DNA of 64,000 bases from JBDHDH01 sp039591615 (GTDB lineage Bacteria > Gemmatimonadota > Gemmatimonadetes > Gemmatimonadales > GWC2-71-9): the NCBI GenBank assembly GCA_039591615.1, contig JBDHDH010000024.1, positions 1-64,000 on the forward strand, written 5' to 3'. Each line of letters begins with the position of its first letter. The first letter of the stretch is position 1. The notes under the pieces were generated by a model. That model worked only from the letters and a program-made list of their open reading frames with translations. It was not told where the DNA came from and did not search any database. Below are positions 24,056 to 32,951 of this stretch, one piece after another. The position numbers and the translations under genes were made by a program.

Positions 24056-25077
24056 GGGCCGGGAGACCGCCCGGGAGTGATAGTCAAGGTAACCTGGCCC
24101 CGCCGCCGCTCGTTCTCCACGGCAATTTCGGCGTTGCGCTGCGCCACCTGTTCACGAAGCAGCTGATTGTACAGAATGTTGGCCTGCACCGGCCGGGGAT
24201 CCGGCTTCTTCACGCTCATCACGAGTCCGGTGACCAGGGCGCCCACGCTCACGCTGAGGATGGCCGGTCTGACGCCCCCACCGAGATCGGTGTCCTCCAG
24301 GGCGAGTGTGGCAGCGCTGGTGAGTCCGGCATAGAGCACTGAGACACCGAGGGGCCGCCAGTCCCTTGGTGGGGACTCCAATTCCGGCAGCTCGCTGTAC
24401 CCAGGCAGGCTCGTCAGGTGTCCGACCGTGTCGACCGGCGAATGGTCTACGCGCAGTGGCGTTGTCGCTGAGAATTCGTTTCGCCCCTCAACGGCGGTCA
24501 CGATGACCTGGTATTGGCCCTCCGGCACCGGCTCGCCTCCGGGCGTGAGGCCTTCCCAACGAAGTCGACGGGAGCCAGCCACCAGTTGCGAATCGACCAC
24601 CACATCAACACGCTGACCGACAACGCGCGTGACGGCGCGTCCGGCTCGCGACACCTCGAATTGGATCGGCGCCCCACCTTCGCCTGCCACGAACGACGTA
24701 CTGTCGACGGTGAGGCGTCGCACGACCAGCACCTGGCCGAGGGCCGATGCGTAGAGGGAGGTAATCCGCGGGGACACGCGATCGACGTCCGGCTCCCGGT
24801 CGGGATCGAGGAAGATCAATTCCTTGAAGGCGTCCACAGCCTGGCGAGCCGAATCGAGCACGCCGTACGAGTACGCAAGCACTTCATATGCGAGGATCCG
24901 GTCCTCGGCATCCAACCGGTTCTGAAGTGCTCGCCGAGCCGCCGAGATCGCGCCCACAAAATCAAGGGCATCGTAGGCGGACTTCGCACGGACGACGGCA
25001 GGGTGTTCTTGGCCGGGGAGTCGACCGGGCGCGACGAGGACCCCCGACAGCATGAGCAGAATGAGGGGCCGCGTCAC
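24052..25077 (-). CDS. TPR envelope protein with Ig-like region
   Basis: A 341-residue protein with a signal peptide (LILLMLSGVLVAPGRLPG). Residues 28-110 form TPR-like helices (AKSAYDALDFVGAISAARRAL, ILAYEVLAYSYGVLDSARQAVDAFKELIFLDP). Residues 130-230 form a FlgD-like Ig region (RRLRWEGLTPGGEPVPEGQYQVIVTAVEG). Near residue 265 are two hydrophobic helices, and a coiled C-terminal tail follows (LLREQVAQRNAEIAVENERRRG). It is coupled by 4-base overlaps to the kinase gene upstream and the barrel gene downstream. It is a likely periplasmic adaptor between the kinase and the outer membrane, which is inference. Confidence 0.75.
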   Translation of the reverse strand: MTRPLILLMLSGVLVAPGRLPGQEHPAVVRAKSAYDALDFVGAISAARRALQNRLDAEDRILAYEVLAYSYGVLDSARQAVDAFKELIFLDPDREPDVDRVSPRITSLYASALGQVLVVRRLTVDSTSFVAGEGGAPIQFEVSRAGRAVTRVVGQRVDVVVDSQLVAGSRRLRWEGLTPGGEPVPEGQYQVIVTAVEGRNEFSATTPLRVDHSPVDTVGHLTSLPGYSELPELESPPRDWRPLGVSVLYAGLTSAATLALEDTDLGGGVRPAILSVSVGALVTGLVMSVKKPDPRPVQANILYNQLLREQVAQRNAEIAVENERRRGQVTLTITPGRSPGP

Positions 25078-26708
25078 GGCTGCTCTTTGATGAGCGTCTT
25101 CAAGAGGCGTATGGGACGTGACGGGTCGCTCGACCTGACCTCAATGGTGTCCGTAATGGTCACGAAGCCTTCGCGACGTATCTCGATGATGTGACTCCCC
25201 ACCGGGAGTTCCACCCCGACCAACGGCGCCTCGCCAAAATCGCGACCATCGATGTAGACGGTCGCGTAGCTCTGGACGTTCTGATCGGCCACCCCGATCG
25301 TGAGATAGCCGACGCTGGGTGCCGGTTCCCGAACGGGCGCCCGGCGCACCGGAGTGCGGCTGGGTTGGGGAGCGGGTCTTGCGGGTTCCGTAACCTGTTG
25401 CTCGGGCGGCGCGGGAGTTTGCTGAATCTGGGAATCCGCTGTTGACGTGTCCAGCTCAACGGATGCCGAATCCGCCGGAATGATGGGTACCGACGTCGGC
25501 TGAGAGTCGGGCGCTGCGAGCATGGCCGTCTGCGTCTCGCCCCCACCTGGCGCATCGCGACCCAGGATCGGTAGGCCATCACGACCCATTACGAGGGTCG
25601 CTCCCGCCACGCCGCCGACCGCGAGCAGCAAGGTGATGCCCCCCACGACGGCCACTCGCTTTCCACGTTTCCGCGACGGCACGGGCGAGGTAATCTCGGT
25701 CGCGGCGTCGAGCGAGGTTCGGGTCAAGCTGCCACCCGAAACGGAGTAGTCCCGCACCGGGTGCTCCGGCCAGACCGCGGTGGCAAACTCCTCCATGGTA
25801 GCGAACCGATCGTCGGCCTCCTTCTGAATCGCCCTGTGAATGGCTGTCCGGAGGAAATCCGGTGCGTCCGGGCGAAACATCTCTAGCGGCGGAGGCATCT
25901 CAAAGATGTGCTTGTAAATGACCGTATGGACGGAGTCGTCCATGAACGGCAGCCGTCCAGCGAGCATGCGGTACGCCACGACGCCCAACGAATACTGGTC
26001 GCTGCGCCCGTCTACCGTGACCCCTTTGGCTTGTTCCGGGCTCATGTAGTGGGGCGTGCCGATGACCTGACCCGTAGCCGTGAATTGATGGGCCGACTCG
26101 AGAGCTTTGGAGATGCCGAAGTCCGTGACCATCGCAAGGCCGTGATCGTCAATCATGATGTTGGCCGGTTTCACGTCCCGATGCACGACGCCGCGGGAGT
26201 GCGCATGTCCGAGAGCGCATGCCGATTCCCAGAGAATCCGCTGCGCCACATCGATGGGCAGAGGTCCACTCTGCAGCAACTGATCCAGCGTCCGCCCCGT
26301 CACGAACTTCATCACGAAGTAGTTGACTCCGTCACTGATCTCGACGGCGTAGATCGGGATGATGTGGGGATGGTCGAGCTTCGCTGCCGTGCGAGCTTCG
26401 TGTTCGAACCGGTCGTAGAACCTCTTGTCCTCCGACAGATCGGGCGGGAGCACCTTGATGGCTACCGGCCGGTCGAGAGACTGGTCGATGGCCAGGAACA
26501 CCGCTCCCATGCCACCACGACCCAACAACTTCTTGACGTCGTATCGGCCTCGGACCGCAGCGCGAAGCTTGTTCTGGAGATCCGCCGTCGTGCCGAGGCT
26601 CACGCGTGGGCTCGATGCCGGATCCTCGGTATCCGCACCGCAGGCTGGACAGAACCGGCTCCCGTGCGGGAGGGGCGAGGAGCAGTGGATGCAGGTCACG
26701 GTCGCCAT
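25074..26708 (-). CDS. Zinc-ribbon Ser/Thr protein kinase with PEGA domain
   Basis: A 544-residue receptor-type kinase. An N-terminal zinc ribbon (Cys6, Cys9, Cys20, Cys23) is followed by a Hanks kinase at about 56-315: GRGGMG 63-68, Lys85 in VAIK, HRDVKPAN with Asp178, DFG 196-198, SPE 223-225. One membrane helix spans 351-374. A Pro/Thr-rich linker leads to a periplasmic PEGA domain at about 470-540 (GYLTIGVADQNV, YIDGRDFGEAPL, LPVGSHIIEI). PEGA domains sit outside the membrane and bind surface ligands. The ATG at 26708 overlaps the upstream lipoprotein gene by 13 bases. A predicted sensor for envelope cues that phosphorylates cytosolic targets. Confidence 0.9.
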   Translation of the reverse strand: MATVTCIHCSSPLPHGSRFCPACGADTEDPASSPRVSLGTTADLQNKLRAAVRGRYDVKKLLGRGGMGAVFLAIDQSLDRPVAIKVLPPDLSEDKRFYDRFEHEARTAAKLDHPHIIPIYAVEISDGVNYFVMKFVTGRTLDQLLQSGPLPIDVAQRILWESACALGHAHSRGVVHRDVKPANIMIDDHGLAMVTDFGISKALESAHQFTATGQVIGTPHYMSPEQAKGVTVDGRSDQYSLGVVAYRMLAGRLPFMDDSVHTVIYKHIFEMPPPLEMFRPDAPDFLRTAIHRAIQKEADDRFATMEEFATAVWPEHPVRDYSVSGGSLTRTSLDAATEITSPVPSRKRGKRVAVVGGITLLLAVGGVAGATLVMGRDGLPILGRDAPGGGETQTAMLAAPDSQPTSVPIIPADSASVELDTSTADSQIQQTPAPPEQQVTEPARPAPQPSRTPVRRAPVREPAPSVGYLTIGVADQNVQSYATVYIDGRDFGEAPLVGVELPVGSHIIEIRREGFVTITDTIEVRSSDPSRPIRLLKTLIKEQP

Positions 26709-28345
26709 GTGCGGAGCGCTTCCGGAAACACGACGCTGGGCGGTCGGAGCTGCTTGGCCGCCTGGTGTTTCGCCCGGATGCGCTCCACGTCGGCGGAGCC
26801 GGCGCTTGCGGCGGCGGCGGGAGCCGCCCCCACGGGGGGCGCGGTGAGGGCGCTGCTGAGGGTATAGCCGGTGGGCACCCCGGTGAAATCGAAGACCACC
26901 AGGAAGTAGCCGCCGGCCGGAAGCAATCGGTTCTCGATTACTTCATCCACGTCTCCGGCGGTGGTGGCGCCCAGGACGAGCACGAGGGAGTCGGGTCGGA
27001 AATCCCGAATCAAATACATGTCGAGATCGGCATCGGGAGTGCCGTCGGTCCTGGCGGTGGCGTTGAAAACCTGTCCCGCCGCAACACTGAACCGGTACCA
27101 GTCGACATCGTGTGGGTTGTCGATGGTGAGCGGAGCATTCCCAGTGGGAAGCGGACCGGCGGCATCGCAGTAATCGTTCTCTTCCTCGCTGTCTCGACCA
27201 ACCCCTCCGAGGGTAACGTAGCCGGGAAGAACGAGGACCTCATACGATGCCGCGCCGCCCTGCGGCACAAAGGGCACGAAGACGTGATAGGTACCGACCG
27301 GCAGATCGGCGAGGGACACGATAGTGAGTGGAAAGGGAACCTCCGCAAACGTCACCGGCTCACCGGAGCCGGATGCAGTCAACTGGAGGCCGTCGCACCG
27401 GTAGGTCTCTCTCCCGATCGTCCACGCGGAGCTGCCGAATTCGAAGTCGAACTTTCCACCATCCCAGAAGATCGAATCCGTGACGAGCGTGACGAAGGTT
27501 TCGGCACCCACCATCTGGGAGAAGACGGCGAGCGTCCGGTCCCGCACATCGGGATTCGTAAAGGTGTACCAGTCCACCGCAACTTCGGTCTCGGTGCGCA
27601 CTCGCGCTTCGAACGCGAGGGCGGGGTTTCGAAAGCCGAGGGGGATTGGCCCGAGGGCGGCCGGAATAGTGTCGTTGAACTCGTAGACGTCTCGCTGCAC
27701 GATGTTCAGCGTATCGGGCACCAAAAGCCCACCGTTGAAGCCCACAAAGAACATTTGTGACTGCCGTGGCGCCGGTGGTGGCACCCAGACGAACAAACGT
27801 CCCAGGCGATTCGGCTCACTTTGGTCGTTGGGAATCCAGTCGAGAATCTCGGCCTCAGTCCCGCCGATGGTCACCGCAAACAGGGAATCAGGACTCAACC
27901 CAACACCGAAGATCTCGAGGAGATCTCCGAACCGTGCGGTGCCGGGCGCCCGGTCGGTATTCGTATTCCGAATACTGTCGACTTCCAAGAGGCCACGCAC
28001 CTGGGCAGTGCGGGTGGCGGGATCCGTCTCGTCGTATCCGACGGCGGTCGCCGTGACCGTGGCAGCTCCCACTCCGACGGCGAGCAGACGGTTGTCTCCC
28101 GTGACAGTCACGACCGCCAGATCGTCCGAGCCGTAACTGATGACCGCGTTGGGAATCGTCGTTCCGGATCCATCCACGAGGCGAGCCCGCAACTCGACGG
28201 TGTCCTTCACGAAGAGATCTGGGAGGATCTCCATCTGCACCTGGAGCTCGTCGGACCGATCGGTGGGGAGGAGGCATCCCCCGATGCCCTCAACCAGGAC
28301 CGCCGGTACCCACCACAGAATTCGGCCGAAACGCTGCAAAATCAC
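26696..28345 (-). CDS. Ig-like/PPC-domain lipoprotein
   Basis: A 549-residue lipoprotein that begins the kinase operon. I choose the GTG at 28345, which has GGAG 4 bases upstream; an ATG at 28372 would fall in a possible -10 and lacks an SD. The lipobox is VLVEGIGGC. A BIG2-like Ig domain follows (VVTVTGDNRLLAVGVGAATVTATAVGYDETDP), then an IPT-like segment (FGDLLEIFGVGLSPDSLF). Two pre-peptidase C-terminal (PPC) domains carry YEFNDTIPAALGPI...WYTF and EEENDYCDAAGPLP...VDWYRFSV. Such proteins are anchored at the cell surface. It is the probable outer part of a kinase-linked envelope system. Confidence 0.8.
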   Translation of the reverse strand: MILQRFGRILWWVPAVLVEGIGGCLLPTDRSDELQVQMEILPDLFVKDTVELRARLVDGSGTTIPNAVISYGSDDLAVVTVTGDNRLLAVGVGAATVTATAVGYDETDPATRTAQVRGLLEVDSIRNTNTDRAPGTARFGDLLEIFGVGLSPDSLFAVTIGGTEAEILDWIPNDQSEPNRLGRLFVWVPPPAPRQSQMFFVGFNGGLLVPDTLNIVQRDVYEFNDTIPAALGPIPLGFRNPALAFEARVRTETEVAVDWYTFTNPDVRDRTLAVFSQMVGAETFVTLVTDSIFWDGGKFDFEFGSSAWTIGRETYRCDGLQLTASGSGEPVTFAEVPFPLTIVSLADLPVGTYHVFVPFVPQGGAASYEVLVLPGYVTLGGVGRDSEEENDYCDAAGPLPTGNAPLTIDNPHDVDWYRFSVAAGQVFNATARTDGTPDADLDMYLIRDFRPDSLVLVLGATTAGDVDEVIENRLLPAGGYFLVVFDFTGVPTGYTLSSALTAPPVGAAPAAAASAGSADVERIRAKHQAAKQLRPPSVVFPEALRTWRP

Positions 28346-28367
28346 CTCACTCCAGGCTAGCCTCGCG

Positions 28368-28397
28368 AACATCGCTGTTTGCGTGTCTGGCTGTCAA
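28368..28397 (-). promoter_or_regulatory. Candidate promoter of the lipoprotein-kinase operon
   Basis: On the minus strand, TTGACA (plus-strand TGTCAA at 28392-28397) is a perfect -35. GATGTT, 18 bases downstream, is a weak -10. It lies about 23 bases before the GTG start at 28345 and fits the choice of that start. Confidence 0.4.
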
Positions 28398-28521
28398 GCC
28401 AACTGGGTCACAATTCTAAGAGTTTGTCCCATAAAAACTTAAAAGTATGGAGCCACTCGAAAACGGAGACCCGAGAACCGGAGGTAGCGCACCTCACGGA
28501 CGGACGGTATCTCCATGCCTC

Positions 28522-28722
28522 ATGTGCTCGGTTGTCTGGCGCCCACCCGCCGAGCTCGTCGCCCGGGCGAACGTTACGCGCTTCATGCGCACGCTCGGGA
28601 TGGCCGATATCGATTCTCTTTATCGGCGCTCCGTGGAGCAAGCTGAGTGGTTCTGGGACACCGTCGTGCGCGACTTGGGCATCGAGTTCTCGGAGCCGTA
28701 CCACGCCGTCATCGACACGAGT
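28522..28722 (+). pseudogene. N-terminal remnant of an acyl-CoA synthetase
   Basis: A frame with VVWRPPAELVARANVTRFM, then GMADIDSLYRRSVEQAEWFWD, and DLGIEFSEPYHAVID reads as the ACAS_N domain that opens AMP-forming acetyl-/acyl-CoA synthetases. Only about 64 residues match. After codon ~28722 the reading turns into unrelated, repeat-rich residues and runs out of frame into terC, so the remaining 500-600 residues are missing. It is a 5' gene remnant truncated by a deletion, whose junction is within 60 bases of the terC start. The upstream 60 bases are AT-rich and may hold the old promoter. Confidence 0.65.
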
Positions 28723-28783
28723 GCCAGTCGCTCGAGCTCGAGCGTGAGATATCTTTCCCACCGCACCTTCCCCGAGAACTCCC

Positions 28784-29560
28784 ATGGACTGGCTTACCAA
28801 CCCCGAGATCTGGATCGCCCTGGTGACCCTCACGGCCCTAGAGGTCGTGTTGGGCATCGACAACCTCGTCTTCATCTCGATCCTCGCGGGCAAGTTACCA
28901 GCAAGCGCGCAGCCGCGGGCACGCCGGATCGGGCTCGTAGCTGCGATGCTGATGCGGGTCCTGCTCCTACTCTCCCTCGCGTGGATGATCCGCCTCACGC
29001 GGCCACTCTTCGACGTGGCGGGATACGAGATCTCCGGCCGGGACCTGATTCTCATCGTCGGAGGTCTATTCCTGATTGCCAAGGGAACTCACGAGATACA
29101 TGACAAGCTCGAAGGGGAACAGGGACGGTCCAGCGCCAAGGTCCGGGCGGCCTTTTGGTCGGTCATCGGCCAAATCATGCTGCTAGACGCGGTCTTTTCG
29201 CTCGACTCCGTGATCACTGCGGTGGGGATGGTGCGGCAGATCGGCGTCATGGTGGCCGCAGTGCTGATCGCCGTAGTGATCATGATGATCTCGGTCGAGG
29301 CCATCAGCGGGTTCATTCACCGACATCCGACGGTAAAGATGCTGGCCCTGAGCTTCCTCCTGCTGGTGGGCTTCACACTCGTCGTCGAGGGACTCCATCA
29401 GCACATCCCCAAAGGCTACATCTATTTCGCCATGGGCTTCTCGATATTCGTAGAATCGCTCAATATCCGCATGCGGGCTGCCCGCGCGAGAGAGGCTCCC
29501 ATCCAGCTGCGCGAGCCGTATACGGGCGAGCACGCGAGCCCGGAGGGCGGGCCGGCATAG
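28784..29560 (+). CDS. TerC-family membrane protein
   Basis: A 258-residue TerC-family protein, related to proteins for manganese export and metallation of secreted enzymes. About seven membrane helices are seen. The family signature LEVVLGIDNLVFISILA (residues 19-35, acidic residues in helix 1) and QIMLLDAVFSLDSVITAVGM (around residue 130, paired with it in the metal pathway) are both intact. The closing region has MGFSIFVESLNIRMRAARA. The ATG at 28784 has only a weak SD (GAGAAC). A GC-rich palindromic region follows the gene. Confidence 0.92.
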   Translation: MDWLTNPEIWIALVTLTALEVVLGIDNLVFISILAGKLPASAQPRARRIGLVAAMLMRVLLLLSLAWMIRLTRPLFDVAGYEISGRDLILIVGGLFLIAKGTHEIHDKLEGEQGRSSAKVRAAFWSVIGQIMLLDAVFSLDSVITAVGMVRQIGVMVAAVLIAVVIMMISVEAISGFIHRHPTVKMLALSFLLLVGFTLVVEGLHQHIPKGYIYFAMGFSIFVESLNIRMRAARAREAPIQLREPYTGEHASPEGGPA

Positions 29561-29642
29561 CACGGCCGGCCCCGCCAGGGGGGTCCGCTGAACTCGTCCG
29601 CGGGGCCCCTGGCCAGAAGGGGCCTCCCAGAACCGGCCGGCC
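29561..29642. terminator. GC-rich palindromic region after terC
   Basis: The gap holds GGCCGGCC-type palindromes at both ends (29563-29570 and 29633-29640) and an inner partial inverted repeat (GCCAGGGGGGTCCGC near 29574, against GCGGGGCCCCTGGC near 29601). These could fold into nested hairpins that end the terC transcript. Confidence 0.45.
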
Positions 29643-29763
29643 GATTCATCAGTTACCTTCACAGCTGCTTCATAGTCTCTAACACCACAAACACCACTTG
29701 TTTATCTTTAGACCGCTCAAGCCCTTACAGGAATGGAACCACCAACCAAAACCCGAGGATCCC

Positions 29764-31053
29764 GTGGGAAACAACACCCTGACCATTACCGATAATCGCA
29801 ACGGCAAGACCTACGATGTCCCCATCGCCGACGGCACCATCCGCGCGATGGATTTGCGACAGATCAAGGTGAGCGATGACGATTTTGGATTGATGGCATA
29901 CGATCCGGGATTCGCCAACACCGCCTCATGTCGCAGCGCCATCACCTTCATCGACGGCGAAAAGGGCATCCTACGCTACCGGGGATACCCCATCGAGCAA
30001 GTAGCTGAGCAGAGCTCTTTCTTGGAGACAGCGTTCCTGCTGCTCTACGGCGACCTCCCGACCAAACAGGAGCTCGATCAGTGGACGTACGATATCATCC
30101 ATCACACGTTCGTCCACGAGAACATCAAGAAGTTCATGGACGGCCTTCGGTACGATGCCCATCCCATGGGTGCGTTCATCAGTACCGTTGCCGCACTGTC
30201 GACGTTCTACGTCGAAGCCAAACGGATCCGGGACGAGGGCTGCGTGAGGCACCAGGTTCGGCGGCTCATTGCAAAGACGCCGACGATTGCCGCTTTTGCC
30301 TATCGGCATATGGTCGGTCTGCCATACGTGTACCCGGACAACGGGCTCTCTTATGCCGGGAACTTCCTGAACATGATGTTCAAGACGACGGAGCTGAAGT
30401 ACGAACCGAATCCGGTGCTCGAGAGAGCGTTGGACGTGCTCTTCATTCTCCATGGCGATCACGAACAAAACTGCTCGGCGAACGCGATGCGCAGCGTGGG
30501 ATCGAGCGAATCGGATCCCTTCAGCTCGATGGCGGCGGCAGCCGCGGCACTGTACGGGCCTCTTCACGGTGGGGCCAATGAGATGGTCCTGCGCATGTTG
30601 CGGGAGATCGGCGACAAGAAGGCCATCCCCGCGTACATCAAGCGCGTGAAGAACAAGGAAGTGCGCCTGATGGGCTTCGGGCACCGCGTCTACAAGAACT
30701 ACGACCCGAGGGCCGCTATCATCAAACGGATTGCGCACGAGGTCTTCGGGGTCACGGGAAAGAACCCATTGATCGATATCGCAGTGGAGCTCGAGCGGAT
30801 CGCGCTGGAGGATGATTTCTTCGTCTCCCGAAAGCTGTACCCCAACGTCGATTTCTACTCGGGCATCATCTACGAGGCGATGCGTTTTCCCGTGGAGATG
30901 TTTCCGGTGCTCTTCGCCATCGGCCGGACCCCGGGATGGCTGGCGCAGTGGATGGAGATGCTGGCGGATAAGGACCAGCGCATCGCCCGGCCGCGGCAGA
31001 TCTACGTAGGAGCCGAGGAGCGGGCGTACGTGCCAATCGACAAGCGGAAATAG
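29764..31053 (+). CDS. gltA: Citrate synthase (type II, GltA)
   Basis: A 429-residue citrate synthase that condenses oxaloacetate and acetyl-CoA. The GTG at 29764 follows GAGG at 5 bases, and the resulting start NNTLTITDNRNGKTYDVPI is typical. A longer frame from 29698 lacks an SD. Active-site motifs are ILHGDHEQNCSANAMR (His, substrate), GPLHGGANEMVLRML (His, catalysis) and NVDFYSGIIYEAM (Asp, general base). The KEVRLMGFGHRVYKNYDPRA segment is also conserved. The length and N-terminal domain fit the hexameric Gram-negative type. The gene is monocistronic here. Confidence 0.96.
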   Translation: MGNNTLTITDNRNGKTYDVPIADGTIRAMDLRQIKVSDDDFGLMAYDPGFANTASCRSAITFIDGEKGILRYRGYPIEQVAEQSSFLETAFLLLYGDLPTKQELDQWTYDIIHHTFVHENIKKFMDGLRYDAHPMGAFISTVAALSTFYVEAKRIRDEGCVRHQVRRLIAKTPTIAAFAYRHMVGLPYVYPDNGLSYAGNFLNMMFKTTELKYEPNPVLERALDVLFILHGDHEQNCSANAMRSVGSSESDPFSSMAAAAAALYGPLHGGANEMVLRMLREIGDKKAIPAYIKRVKNKEVRLMGFGHRVYKNYDPRAAIIKRIAHEVFGVTGKNPLIDIAVELERIALEDDFFVSRKLYPNVDFYSGIIYEAMRFPVEMFPVLFAIGRTPGWLAQWMEMLADKDQRIARPRQIYVGAEERAYVPIDKRK

Positions 31054-31060
31054 GAGCGCA

Positions 31061-31082
31061 GGGGGCGTCCCCACGTGCCCCC
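31061..31082. terminator. Candidate hairpin between convergent genes
   Basis: GGGGGC at 31061-31066 can pair with GCCCCC at 31077-31082 across 10 bases, 8 bases after the citrate synthase stop. The stem is short and there is no T-tract. Confidence 0.35.
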
Positions 31083-31109
31083 ACCTCCCTCGACCATTGT
31101 CAGGCTCGC

Positions 31110-32948
31110 TCAGGGAATCCGGATCCCCGGGATGCCTCTCGTGAGATTCCGCAGCTCGGCCGCGAGCTGCTCCTGGACCGCCTTCACCTCGTCGAGTCGC
31201 ATGGCGACGGTATCCTGAACCCGCTCCCGCAGCGCGTCTACCTGTAACGTCGCCTCGGCGAGACGGGGTTGCAGCAGCCGGTCGACCTCCGCACGCACCT
31301 GTTCCTCGGCATGTTGGATCTCACGCCCGACCTCCTGACGGAGGCTCCGCGCCACCGCCTGCCCGAGGTTGCTGCTCACCGAGAGCGATGGATGCTCCAG
31401 CGACCCTCTGAGACGCATCTCCACTTCGACGCGCCGCACCCCCGAGAGGGTGCGCCACACCAGGTCTTTCGCCCACGCCGCCGTGCCGATCTGGAGATTG
31501 CCGCCGGCCGCCTGGGACCCCCGGCCCCGCTCCCAGCTCACTCCCGTGGAAACCCATCGTAGTCGCGCTTGGATCTGGCCGCCATTTCGTCCGAGCGAGA
31601 ATTCGCTGGTTCCCTCTCCCAGCAGCAATCGCCCGCCGATGGCGCTCAGGTCCACGGTGGGAAGCGTGACACCACTCACGTACAGGGACACGGAGTCTTG
31701 AAGGGGACGTTGGGCATGCCGCAGGGTCGCGGTGAGGCGTAGCTCACGTGGCCCTCTGGCAGCACCAGTGCGGCCGGCCGCGATCTCAACCGGTTGCCCG
31801 TAGAGCGACGGCGCCGATGAGAGACCGCGAACCAGCGCCGCGTACTGACCAGCTGCCGCCCCCGTGCCACCGATCTCAAGATCCGTCGCCCCGTACTCCA
31901 GGAGGAACCGTGGATACGTAGCTCGACCCGGGTAGTTCACGGTGGTTCCGGATGCTCGGGCTCGTTGGGGTCCCGAGTGTCGCTTTGGATCCAGGCCGGG
32001 CGGGAGATACCGCTCGGCGGTCTTCACCCAGTAGAGGACCGGTTTGAGCCACGCGATGGCCGTCTCCCCGAACAGCGCAGGCGAGATGCTCGGCGCGTCG
32101 AGGGAAGGCAGGTTGAGCAGGCCCCGTGCGTACGCGAGGTCGGCATCCCTCATGGCGCCGAATTCTCGGACATTGTCTTGGAGTCGCCAGACGCCGGTGC
32201 GCACGGTGCTGTCGAGGACGGCAACCCCTCCCTGGAGAGCGCCGAGCATCGAGAGGGTGGAGCGGCCGGAGTTGACCAATTGGGTCACGCCGGTGATCCC
32301 GAGGCGTGCAGGATCGGCGCCCTGGATTCGCTCGACCAGGGCGCGGGCCGAATCGATCTGGGGTCTCGGATCGAGGGCCCGCAGTCGCCCCTCCCAGACC
32401 ACGCGCATGGAGTCCGCCTGAGCGACGGTGGCGCGGGCGTGCGCGAGCGTCCGGAGACTCTCGGGACGAATGGCATCGATGTTCACGACGCCACCGAGGC
32501 CTTCGAGGGTGAACGACGGCACGCGAAGCTGCCCGGCCCAAGCGTTCACCTCTCGCCAGGCTCGCCCACTCTCGGGGCTGGGATTCTCGAGCGCCCCCGA
32601 CGTCGTGCGCGGGGTGCCGAACCGCATGCCCCGCACTGCCAGCGTTTCCACCACTACTTTCTTTTCCAGCAGTGGTGTGACCATCACGTTGGCGACGATC
32701 TCCCGCGCCTCGAGCAAATTGGTCATCGGCGCGTCCGGATTCGCAACGGCGAGTCCCCGGAGCCGCACGCGTCCCTCTCCCAATCGGACGTCCGCTGAGG
32801 CAACGTCGACTTTCGCCCCCACGACCGACGCGCCGGTCTCCTCGACGGCACGCTCCACCAACAAATCGAGCAACAGGACCCACCCCGCAGACAGGAGCAC
32901 GAGGAACAGCACCAGAACGACGATGGCCCGCCAACGAAATAGCGTCAT
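31110..32948 (-). CDS. TIGR03545-like envelope protein
   Basis: A 612-residue protein with one N-terminal membrane helix (residues 8-30) and a large periplasmic part resembling the TIGR03545 family. That family is found beside TIGR03546 proteins, as it is here. An AsmA-like start (VVGAKVDVASADVRLGEGRVRLRGLAVANPD) and FRLGxx-type beta strands (GATDLEIGGTGAAAGQYAALVRGLSS) suggest a lipid-bridge-like beta structure. The C-terminus is a charged coiled coil (AEEQVRAEVDRLLQPRLAEATLQVDAL). It is 3 bases downstream of the partner gene. Function unknown; a lipid transfer role is inference from the AsmA-like start. Confidence 0.8.
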   Translation of the reverse strand: MTLFRWRAIVVLVLFLVLLSAGWVLLLDLLVERAVEETGASVVGAKVDVASADVRLGEGRVRLRGLAVANPDAPMTNLLEAREIVANVMVTPLLEKKVVVETLAVRGMRFGTPRTTSGALENPSPESGRAWREVNAWAGQLRVPSFTLEGLGGVVNIDAIRPESLRTLAHARATVAQADSMRVVWEGRLRALDPRPQIDSARALVERIQGADPARLGITGVTQLVNSGRSTLSMLGALQGGVAVLDSTVRTGVWRLQDNVREFGAMRDADLAYARGLLNLPSLDAPSISPALFGETAIAWLKPVLYWVKTAERYLPPGLDPKRHSGPQRARASGTTVNYPGRATYPRFLLEYGATDLEIGGTGAAAGQYAALVRGLSSAPSLYGQPVEIAAGRTGAARGPRELRLTATLRHAQRPLQDSVSLYVSGVTLPTVDLSAIGGRLLLGEGTSEFSLGRNGGQIQARLRWVSTGVSWERGRGSQAAGGNLQIGTAAWAKDLVWRTLSGVRRVEVEMRLRGSLEHPSLSVSSNLGQAVARSLRQEVGREIQHAEEQVRAEVDRLLQPRLAEATLQVDALRERVQDTVAMRLDEVKAVQEQLAAELRNLTRGIPGIRIP

Positions 32949-32951
32949 CGG

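Noticed and set aside
28722..29103. Continuation of the acyl-CoA synthetase frame into terC
   Set aside because: Past about 28722 the residues are Arg/Pro-rich and out of frame with terC, so they are not real coding sequence of the remnant.
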